Shown here: piece by piece, positions 58,076 to 64,000 of the stretch
Layout: each line of letters starts with the position of its first letter
Position numbering within the stretch: the stretch's first letter is position 1
Assembly: GCA_023382435.1 (NCBI GenBank)
Contig: JAHDVS010000002.1
Coordinates: forward strand, 87,966 to 151,965
DNA: 64,000 bases
Origin: Thermoleophilia bacterium
Lineage (GTDB): Bacteria; Actinomycetota; Thermoleophilia; Gaiellales; Gaiellaceae
Direction: 5' to 3'
Program-made: the position numbers and the translations under genes
Notes under the pieces: model-generated
The model's input: the letters and a program-made list of their open reading frames with translations, nothing else
Databases searched by the model: none
Told to the model about the DNA's origin: nothing

Positions 58076-59161
58076 GTGCGATCGTCGGCCTCCTCTCTCC
58101 TCTGCACCCTGCTGGCCGCGGCGGTCGCGCTCGTCCTGGGCGCCGACGCGCGCGCCCAGCAGCGCTGCCCGACCATCTCGTTCCTCAGCTACGCGGGCGT
58201 CGTCTACGCGTCGGAGGAGATCCCGGCGTCCGTGTCGATCCCGCCGGGCGACCGGCTCGGCGAGGGCTCGATCGACGAGCCCGACTCCGAGGACGGCTGC
58301 AAGCGCAAGCGCGACGAGCCCAACGTCCTGAGGGCCGGCGACATCGACCCCGCCGTAGCCGTGGCGGTCGAGGGCCGGTCCGGCTCGCTCTTCGTCCTCG
58401 GAGGTCGCTGCAGCGGCTACGAGGGGCAGGCTCGCTGGGACTGCCTCCTCCGGCCGCTCGTGTTCGACGGCAAGGGCTACACGGGCGTGGCGTATCCGGC
58501 CACCCCGGCTCCGCGCGGCACCGTTCGCCTCGGCGAGTCGCTCGGGACCGGCGAGCTTGACGGCGCGAGCGCGAGCGTGGTCGTGCTCGAGGGCGTCGAC
58601 CCGGACGTCGCCGTGGGGATCGAGGGTCGCCCGAACGAGGTCTTCCTCGTCCCGGGGGTGTGCCCCTACGAGCGCTTCGCGAACACGGAGCCGCAGGACG
58701 ACCTCGGGCGCTGCCTCCGCGCCCCGCTCTGGCTCGTGTTCGACCCGATCGGAGCGAAGGTCGGCGACACCGTCACCGCCCGCGCCGACCGCGTGCTCCG
58801 ACCCGAGCTCGAGGGCGCCGAGGTGGCGCTAGTCCGGCTCGGCGTCACCGCCGACGTCCTGCCCGAGGACCGCTCCGGGGCCGTCCCGATCGGCGTGATC
58901 ACGATCGACGGGCAGGGCCGTGCAACGCTCCCATTCGACGTGCCGGACGTCGAGGAGGGGCTCTACGAGACGATCGTCACGTGCGTGCGGTGCGGCCCGG
59001 CCTTCGGAGGCGACACCGCCTTCGCGGCCGGCTCCATCGTCGTGTTCGAGAAGAAAGGCGGCGGGAGCGCCCGCCCGATGCTGATCGGCGCCGGCGCTGT
59101 CTTCCTGCTCCTGATCCCCGTCGCGTTCTTCGCCTGGCGCAGGGGCTGGCACAGAGGCTGA
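58076..59161 (+). CDS. Secreted, C-terminally membrane-anchored protein of unknown function
   Basis: A 361-residue protein with a signal peptide (SSLLCTLLAAAVALVLGADA, cleavage near ARAQQ) and a C-terminal transmembrane helix (MLIGAGAVFLLLIPVAFFAW) followed by a basic tail. The extracytoplasmic part has several Cys pairs. It shows two similar blocks, each ending in a VAVAVEGR or VAVGIEGR phrase followed by FVLGG or FLVPG and cysteines, so it seems to contain an internal repeat. No enzyme motif is seen. The GTG at 58076 is supported by the signal peptide and the -10 box. Confidence 0.78.
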   Translation: MRSSASSLLCTLLAAAVALVLGADARAQQRCPTISFLSYAGVVYASEEIPASVSIPPGDRLGEGSIDEPDSEDGCKRKRDEPNVLRAGDIDPAVAVAVEGRSGSLFVLGGRCSGYEGQARWDCLLRPLVFDGKGYTGVAYPATPAPRGTVRLGESLGTGELDGASASVVVLEGVDPDVAVGIEGRPNEVFLVPGVCPYERFANTEPQDDLGRCLRAPLWLVFDPIGAKVGDTVTARADRVLRPELEGAEVALVRLGVTADVLPEDRSGAVPIGVITIDGQGRATLPFDVPDVEEGLYETIVTCVRCGPAFGGDTAFAAGSIVVFEKKGGGSARPMLIGAGAVFLLLIPVAFFAWRRGWHRG

Positions 59162-59180
59162 GCGAGGCCGTTCGTTCGGA

Positions 59181-59186
59181 TAGACT
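59181..59186 (+). promoter_or_regulatory. -10 box before the acyl-CoA dehydrogenase gene
   Basis: TAGACT is followed by eight bases and the ATG at 59195, close to the leaderless layout. Confidence 0.4.
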
Positions 59187-59194
59187 CGGCAGCG

Positions 59195-60442
59195 ATGCCC
59201 GGCGTCGACAGCTTCTCGCTCCCCAGGGAATGGGTACCGGACGAGGCCTGGGACCTCGTGGAGGCGGTTCGCGGCTGGGCCGACCGCGAGGTGATCCCCG
59301 TCCGCCAGCAGATCGACGAGGACTGGGAGGCGCACGAGCTCGTGAAGCCGCTCCTCAAGTCGCTGTGCTGCGACCTCGGCTACCAGCAGGCCTGCTGGCC
59401 CGAGCAGTACGGCGGGCTCGGCATCGACGGCGTGACGTCCTGCCTCCTGCTCGAGGAGATGTCGCGTGCGGACTCCGGCCTGGCGACGGCGGCGAGCTGC
59501 TCGATCTGGGCAATGTCAGCGGTGTTCCCGCCCGAGGACAACCCGCACATCATGGAGCACTTCACGCCCAAGTTCCTGGACAAGGAGCGCTGGTACGTCG
59601 GTTGCGTCGCCCTGACGGAGCCGCACTCGGGCTCCGACATCGAGAACGTCGACGGCACCCACGGGCGCTTCATCCGCACCCGCGCCACGCTCGACGGGGA
59701 CGAATGGGTCGTGAACGGCCACAAGCTGTGGCCGACGAACTCGGGCGGGGTCGGCGACGTGTTCTGCACGCTCTGCACGACCGACCCGAACGCGGGCGAC
59801 GACGGCGTCGCGATCATCTACGTACCCGCCGACACTCCCGGGGTGACGCAGAGCAAGCCCTACCGCAAGGCCGGCATGAACGGCGACGCGAACGGCGACA
59901 TCTGGTTCGAGAACGCCCGCGTCCCGGTCGAGTTCCGAGCGCACGGGCCCGGCAAGGACGCCGCCCGAGCCCGCGCGATGGTCACGTCCGGCAACGTCGG
60001 CACCGCCGCCCAGAGCATCGGCGTGATGAAGAACCTCTACGAGCTCGTCAAGGACTGGTGCGACACGCGGATCGTCGCCGGCAAGCCGCTGAAGGAGCAC
60101 TCGATCACGGCCGCCACGCTCGCGGACATCGTCACCTCGATCGAGGTCAGCCGGGCCGAGACGTACCTGAAGGCGCGCATGCTCGACCGGCCGGACGTCT
60201 ACGGGCGCAGGGACACCCCGGAGATGCTGGCCCGCACGCGTGTCACGAAGCTGTTCGTCTCGGATCAGCTCACGAAGGTCGTGAACCAGGTGATGGACCT
60301 GATGGGCTCGTACGGCTACGCGCGCGAGTCGGACGTCGAGAAGCACTGGCGCGACTCGAAGATCATGAGCCTCTGGATGGGCGGCCGCGCGCTGCCGCAG
60401 CTCGACATCGCCCGCTGGTTCTTCGAGGCGACCGAGTACTGA
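59195..60442 (+). CDS. Acyl-CoA dehydrogenase family protein
   Basis: A 415-residue flavoprotein. The FAD-binding segments are VALTEPHSGSDIEN and the WVVNGHKLWPTNSG strand. The C-terminal helical domain has YGYARESDVEKHWRDSKI, whose Glu in the ARES phrase matches the catalytic base of medium- and short-chain enzymes. It would introduce a double bond alpha-beta to CoA. No CoA ligase, ETF or thiolase lies next to it, so the pathway is not visible. The VOC gene is convergent downstream. Confidence 0.88.
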   Translation: MPGVDSFSLPREWVPDEAWDLVEAVRGWADREVIPVRQQIDEDWEAHELVKPLLKSLCCDLGYQQACWPEQYGGLGIDGVTSCLLLEEMSRADSGLATAASCSIWAMSAVFPPEDNPHIMEHFTPKFLDKERWYVGCVALTEPHSGSDIENVDGTHGRFIRTRATLDGDEWVVNGHKLWPTNSGGVGDVFCTLCTTDPNAGDDGVAIIYVPADTPGVTQSKPYRKAGMNGDANGDIWFENARVPVEFRAHGPGKDAARARAMVTSGNVGTAAQSIGVMKNLYELVKDWCDTRIVAGKPLKEHSITAATLADIVTSIEVSRAETYLKARMLDRPDVYGRRDTPEMLARTRVTKLFVSDQLTKVVNQVMDLMGSYGYARESDVEKHWRDSKIMSLWMGGRALPQLDIARWFFEATEY

Positions 60443-60455
60443 GGAGAGCCGGCCC

Positions 60456-60899
60456 CTACGGGGCGCGCTGGTAGTCGTACGTACCGGGCGGGGTCCAGAC
60501 GAGCTCGAGCTTGAGCCCGTCCGGGTCGAGGAAGAACACCGCGTGGTAGCCGGAGCGGTATTCGGGGAACTCCCGGGGCCCGTCGGTGATCGTGGCGCCA
60601 AGCCTGCGCAACCGCTCGGCCGCCGCCTCGAGCGCCTCCCTGGAGGCCGCCTCGAGGCAGAGGTGGTGCAGGCCGATCCGGTAGCGGTCGACCGGGAGGC
60701 CCGCCGCCGGTTCCGGGGCCTGGCGCAGACCGATTGTCGAGCCGGGGCCGTAGAGGTAGTGGATCGTCTCCCCCCGCTCGCCCGGGGCGTGCGAGACCCC
60801 GTGCCAGCCGAGCGGCACGAGCAGCTCGCGGTAGAAGTCGAGCGACCGCTCCAGGTCGGAGACGACGAGGTCGACGTGGTGGATCCCGGTCGAGCGCAC
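60456..60899 (-). CDS. VOC (glyoxalase/dioxygenase) superfamily protein
   Basis: A 147-residue vicinal-oxygen-chelate protein. Likely metal ligands are His in GIHHVDLVV, His in GLHHLCLEA and Glu in LKLELVW. The GTG at 60899 follows TACGGT by six bases (leaderless layout). It resembles fosfomycin-resistance or glyoxalase-like proteins only at the fold level. It ends 13 bases from the convergent acyl-CoA dehydrogenase gene. Confidence 0.84.
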   Translation of the reverse strand: MRSTGIHHVDLVVSDLERSLDFYRELLVPLGWHGVSHAPGERGETIHYLYGPGSTIGLRQAPEPAAGLPVDRYRIGLHHLCLEAASREALEAAAERLRRLGATITDGPREFPEYRSGYHAVFFLDPDGLKLELVWTPPGTYDYQRAP

Positions 60900-60905
60900 C
60901 CGAAC

Positions 60906-60911
60906 ACCGTA
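60906..60911 (-). promoter_or_regulatory. -10 box of a leaderless promoter (VOC gene)
   Basis: On the minus strand TACGGT is followed by six bases and the GTG at 60899. It opens an unusually AT-rich stretch (60906-60990) that also faces the gene at 61007. Confidence 0.4.
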
Positions 60912-61006
60912 GCGGATTGTGATATGAAGCTATGCTTTCAGATAGTAGATTTCTCGGAACTGTTGCTCTATAGTACGATCAATCCCGCACAAAGGAGGAC
61001 ACCGCA

Positions 61007-61252
61007 ATGGACGTGACCCAGCTCCTCGAGGAGGCCCGGCGCGAGTTCGACGCGGGGCACGGGAAGAGCGCCGCGCGCCTGCTCACCGAGGCGGCGTACG
61101 GGACGCGTGACACCGCCCTCGAGGCGGAGATCCGCTCGCTTGCGCTCAGGGGGCGCGACGGCGCAGGCAGATTCGGCAAGGGCCGCTGGGACGAGATCAT
61201 CCGAATCACCGAGTTGCGGCAAGCCGGCCACGCAAAGACCGAAGCCGCGTAA
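61007..61252 (+). CDS. Small helical hypothetical protein
   Basis: An 81-residue, charged and largely helical protein (MDVTQLLEEARREFDAGH at the start) with no known motif; the first 50 residues could form one tetratricopeptide-like hairpin. AAGGAGG eight bases before the ATG and an AT-rich upstream stretch with TATAGT-like boxes make it a well-expressed gene candidate. It is monocistronic and convergent with the reactivase small-subunit gene, three bases away. Confidence 0.7.
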   Translation: MDVTQLLEEARREFDAGHGKSAARLLTEAAYGTRDTALEAEIRSLALRGRDGAGRFGKGRWDEIIRITELRQAGHAKTEAA

Positions 61253-61255
61253 TCC

Positions 61256-61558
61256 CTAGAACGCGAGCGGCCGCCGGGCCGCCACTCGCGCCGCCGCATG
61301 GCCGAACGCGCGGGCCTGCGCGACCGCGAACTCGAGGTACGGGCGGCCCGGTGAGGCGGAAAGCACGAGCACGAGCCACTCGGCGTTGCCGCCGATCCCG
61401 AGGCCGAGCGCGGAGCGACGGGCGGCCTCGCGTGCGAGCGTGAGAGCGTCTTCCCGGCCCACCAGCTCGGCGGCGAGTGGCACCCCCTCCTCCTCGAAGC
61501 CGGCGGCAAGGGCGGCGCCCGGGCGCTGGTCGGCGAGCAGGGCGACGACGGCGGTCAG
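61256..61558 (-). CDS. Diol/glycerol dehydratase reactivase small subunit (DdrB/GdrB-like), CTG start
   Basis: A 100-residue protein matching the reactivase beta subunit: GFEEEGVPLAAEL near the start, then ALGLGIGG and the C-terminal AARVAARRPLAF. It pairs with the large subunit to expel damaged cobalamin from a diol or glycerol dehydratase. No ATG, GTG or TTG is placed correctly. A CTG at 61558 overlaps the large-subunit stop as CTGA, the same four-base coupling used by ATGA and GTGA pairs elsewhere in the window. Frames further upstream are Arg-rich antisense filler. Confidence 0.75.
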   Translation of the reverse strand: MTAVVALLADQRPGAALAAGFEEEGVPLAAELVGREDALTLAREAARRSALGLGIGGNAEWLVLVLSASPGRPYLEFAVAQARAFGHAAARVAARRPLAF

Positions 61559-63258
61559 CGCCCGCTCCCTCGAGCGTGCGCGAGCACGAGCCCGACCGCG
61601 ACGGCCGCACGCGGCCCGTGACGCCCGAGCACGTCGCCGCGGGCGACCGCGACGTCGAGATCGGCGAGCCCGGCCGCGACCGCATCGACGACCTCGCCGT
61701 CGGCGGCGGAGCCGCCCACGAGCGTCACGAGCTCGCCGCGCGGGACGCCGCCTGCCGCCTCGATCGCGCGACGCACGTTTCGAGCGATCACGTCGCGCTT
61801 CGCAGCCCGGCGCAGCCCGCACCACACCTCGGGTGCGAGCTGCGCGCGAAGCGGCCTGAGCTCGCGCCCGTCGAGGACGCAGAGCCGGGCTAGCGTGGCG
61901 GGCGGCGCGGGCTCGCCCAGGAAGCTGCGACTCCCGTCCTCGTGATGGAGCGCGAACGGCGTCTCGACCCGCACCGACCGATGGCGCTTCGCCCGCTCGG
62001 CGAGCGCGGGATCGCAGCCCAGAAGCGCCGCGCAGATGCGGGTGACGAGCTCGCCGGCGCCGGCGGTGGACACAGCGCGCTCGTCGCCGGGAGCGAACGA
62101 GCAGTGGAGATCGACCGTTCCGCCGCCGATGTCCACGACGAAGGGAGCGCGGCCGGCCCCGGGAGTGGTCGAGGCCCCGAACACCGCGGCCTGCGTCTCA
62201 CGCGTCACGACCCGCGCTCCCCCCAAGCACAGCTCCCCGACTGTCTCGACGAGCCCGCTGGCGTCGCCCCGCACGAGCAGCGCGAGCGCGACGGCGCGAC
62301 GGCGCGCGAGCCGTAGCGAGAACGCGTGGTCGTCGGGCGGAGCCGGCAGCGGGCGCCAGAACAGGTCGAGCAGCCCGTCCCGGTCGCCGGCCGCGCCCCT
62401 GATCCCCTCGACCGTTCCCGGCGCGGGCGGAGCGGCACGCTCATCGAACAGCCGCTCGCGGCCGCCGGTTTCGAGCAGCGTGATCGGCGCGGCGCCGGCA
62501 ACCTGCACCGGCGGCCGCGCGGGTGCCCGCACGGCGATCCCCGCGCGGTGACCCGCCAGGGCACGCGCCGCGTGGCGGGCGGCTCGGGCGTCGTCCGGTC
62601 CGAGCCCGAGCAGCACCGCGAGGCGGAGCGGGTCGCTCAGGTGCTCGATCCCGGACCCCGGCGGAGCGACCTCGACGGCGGCCTGCGCGCCCAGGGGCAG
62701 CGCCGCGGCATCCGCGACCTCGTCCACGATCGGCAGCACCCGGTCGAAGCGGTTGCCGATCAGGACGGCGTCGTCCGCGTCGACGATCGCGCCGGCAATC
62801 GCCCAGCCTCGCTCGCGCGCGGCTCGAAGACGTGTGGCAGCCGCCTCGAAGTCCTCGCCGGTGACCACGACGATCGTCGCCCCGCCGCCCGGATCTCCGC
62901 CGAGCTCGTCCAGGGAGCGAAGCACCCCGGCTGCGACACCCTCCCCGGACGGCGTCGCGCTCGCGGGTCGCGCGATCGCGGTGCGGGCGAGATCGAGCTC
63001 CTCGATCCGTCCGAGCTCGACGAGCCCTGTCTCGACGGGGTGCAGCTCGGCCAGTAGCAGCAGATGAGGCCGCTCGCCGAGGCGGCGCTCCGCGCGTTTC
63101 ACGAGGTCCGCCACCGTCCCGGCGCACGCCATCGACCCCTTCGGCCCGCTCGTCGGCGCGCGCAGGACGAACAGCCATTCGGGCTCGCGCGCCGGCTCGA
63201 CCCGGGCGAGAGCGAGCTCGGTCGTCGAGTTCCCGACGTCGACGCCCGCGACGAGCAC
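61555..63258 (-). CDS. Diol/glycerol dehydratase reactivase large subunit (DdrA/GdrA-like ATPase)
   Basis: A 567-residue ASKHA-fold ATPase. The N-terminus AGVDVGNSTTELALA and the second phosphate motif VDIGGGTVDLH are clear. The segments LIGNRFDRVLPIVDEV, ALHHEDGSRSFLG and VGGSAADGEVVD match reactivases of B12-dependent diol and glycerol dehydratases. The GTG at 63258 lies two bases after the peptidase stop. No dehydratase subunit gene is inside the window; it may lie beyond 64000. It is somewhat shorter than the usual 600 or so residues. Confidence 0.88.
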   Translation of the reverse strand: MLVAGVDVGNSTTELALARVEPAREPEWLFVLRAPTSGPKGSMACAGTVADLVKRAERRLGERPHLLLLAELHPVETGLVELGRIEELDLARTAIARPASATPSGEGVAAGVLRSLDELGGDPGGGATIVVVTGEDFEAAATRLRAARERGWAIAGAIVDADDAVLIGNRFDRVLPIVDEVADAAALPLGAQAAVEVAPPGSGIEHLSDPLRLAVLLGLGPDDARAARHAARALAGHRAGIAVRAPARPPVQVAGAAPITLLETGGRERLFDERAAPPAPGTVEGIRGAAGDRDGLLDLFWRPLPAPPDDHAFSLRLARRRAVALALLVRGDASGLVETVGELCLGGARVVTRETQAAVFGASTTPGAGRAPFVVDIGGGTVDLHCSFAPGDERAVSTAGAGELVTRICAALLGCDPALAERAKRHRSVRVETPFALHHEDGSRSFLGEPAPPATLARLCVLDGRELRPLRAQLAPEVWCGLRRAAKRDVIARNVRRAIEAAGGVPRGELVTLVGGSAADGEVVDAVAAGLADLDVAVARGDVLGRHGPRAAVAVGLVLAHARGSGR

Positions 63259-63260
63259 GC

Positions 63261-64000
63261 TTACGCGGAAACCGCGCCCGGGCCGCGGAAGAGCTCGGCG
63301 AGCAGGCCCGGGTCGAGCCGGTGGGCAACGACGCCGCCCCGGCCGGCCATCGTCTCGGCCTGGAGCAGCGCGTTCACGATCGCCTCCTCGGTCGCCTCGA
63401 TCGTCGCGTAAAAGAGCGGGTCGATCGACTCGTTCGCGAGCATCGAGATGGATCTTGCTCCCGCGCCGACCAGGCCCCGGTTCGCGGTCGAGAAGGCGAT
63501 GAAGATGTCGCCGGAGCCGTTCTCGCCCGCGCCCCCGAGCCTCGCGACGCCGAGCCCGGCGCGCTGCGCGAGCCGGTGGCACTGGTGCGGCAAGAGCGGC
63601 GCGTCGGTCGCGACGACGATGATGATCGACCCGCCCCCGGGCGGCAGCCAGTGGCCGGCAACCGGGATCCGCTCGTGCGGGATCGCCCGCCCGACCGGCA
63701 CGCCCTCGATCGAGAGCCGTTCGCGCGCTCCGTGGTTTGCCTGCACGAGCACGCCGACCGTGTAGCCCCCCTCCGCGGGCGGGAGCAGCCGGGAGGCGGT
63801 GCCGATGCCGCCCTTGAAACCGTGACAGATCATGCCGGTCCCGCTGCCGACGCTGCCCTCGGCAACGGGGCCGTCCGAGGCCGACTCGATCGCCTCGAAG
63901 ACGTGCTCGGGCCTGACGTGGAGGCCGTTGATGTCGTTGAGTGTCCCGTCCCAGGTCTCGCCGACGACGGGGAGGCTCCAGGAGTCCTCGGTCATCAGCC
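63261..64000 (-). CDS. P1 family (DmpA/S58) peptidase, 5' end cut by window
   Basis: The visible 244 or so residues are the C-terminal two-thirds of a DmpA-type aminopeptidase/amidase. The self-cleavage and nucleophile site is Gly-Ser in PGGGSIIIVVATDAPLLP. The segments ETWDGTLNDINGLHV and GTGMICHGFKGGIGTASR are hallmarks. An ATG at 63995 is in frame, but the family starts about 110 residues earlier, so the gene continues past the edge. Members release N-terminal residues or D-amino acids from peptides and amides. The reactivase genes follow it closely on the same strand. Confidence 0.88.
   Translation of the reverse strand, partial: LMTEDSWSLPVVGETWDGTLNDINGLHVRPEHVFEAIESASDGPVAEGSVGSGTGMICHGFKGGIGTASRLLPPAEGGYTVGVLVQANHGARERLSIEGVPVGRAIPHERIPVAGHWLPPGGGSIIIVVATDAPLLPHQCHRLAQRAGLGVARLGGAGENGSGDIFIAFSTANRGLVGAGARSISMLANESIDPLFYATIEATEEAIVNALLQAETMAGRGGVVAHRLDPGLLAELFRGPGAVSA

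Noticed and set aside
1..64000. tRNA, rRNA, CRISPR arrays, prophage or toxin-antitoxin pairs
   Set aside because: No cloverleaf-like T-loop and anticodon patterns, regularly spaced repeats, phage structural genes or typical toxin-antitoxin pairs were seen; reading by eye could miss a single tRNA.

Overview
The window is very GC-rich chromosomal DNA (about 70% by eye). Genes are tightly packed, GTG starts are frequent, and many neighbours are joined by ATGA, GTGA or TGATG overlaps. Many gene starts carry a TANNNT box only 5-9 nt before the start codon, the layout of leaderless actinobacterial promoters. Together with a full hopanoid cluster this suggests a soil Actinomycetota, perhaps a Thermoleophilia/Gaiellales-like lineage; that placement is inference. 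I see no rRNA, tRNA, CRISPR array, prophage or intact insertion sequence.

Left part (1-26 kb) is a catabolic region. A sugar or polyol operon (2-3798) comprises an MDR dehydrogenase, a TIM-barrel isomerase, a Gfo/Idh oxidoreductase and an SDR. It meets a corrinoid-type methyltransferase of the URO-D fold (3814-4863). A FadR-type repressor (4912-5661) is divergent from a molybdenum-hydroxylase operon (5737-12220) whose catalytic subunit is split in two, as in nicotinate dehydrogenase. RidA, a deacetylase-like amidohydrolase and a DAO-type flavin oxidase follow. Next, an IclR regulator, a corrinoid protein and a corrinoid reductive activase (12217-15537) are divergent from a second URO-D-fold protein and a YjhG-type sugar-acid dehydratase (15699-18820). 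Paired palindromes lie between the two units. A second sugar operon (18843-23874, minus strand), a VOC protein, a LacI regulator with a clear promoter and operator, and another TIM-barrel isomerase complete this part.

Middle part (26.6-41 kb): a histone-deacetylase-like hydrolase, a CnoX-type thioredoxin, a trimethylamine-dehydrogenase-like flavoprotein with no normal start codon, two small envelope proteins, prephenate dehydratase, and a compact hopanoid operon (hpnC, hpnD, hpnE, shc, hpnA, hpnH, hpnG, ispH).

Right part (40.4-64 kb): a third URO-D-like protein, a CaiB-type CoA transferase, a PPOX protein, an OCD/mu-crystallin family protein, an IolC-like kinase, a tartrate-dehydrogenase-like enzyme and an MFS transporter. 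These are followed by an AceE-like E1 next to a PdhR/FadR-type regulator, a broken alpha/beta hydrolase, a UspA protein and a run of coupled SDR genes with a beta-lactamase-like protein. The end holds an APC permease, an arrestin-like protein, a tandem repeat, a secreted anchored protein, an acyl-CoA dehydrogenase, both subunits of a diol-dehydratase-type reactivase, and a P1 peptidase cut by the window edge.

The most interesting biology is the combination of a corrinoid protein, its activase and URO-D-fold methyltransferase-like proteins with sugar-acid and sugar-oxidising enzymes. My working hypothesis is a corrinoid-dependent demethylation route for methylated carbohydrates or similar plant compounds. 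The split molybdenum hydroxylase operon is a second strong candidate for a new pathway. Substrates cannot be read from the sequence.
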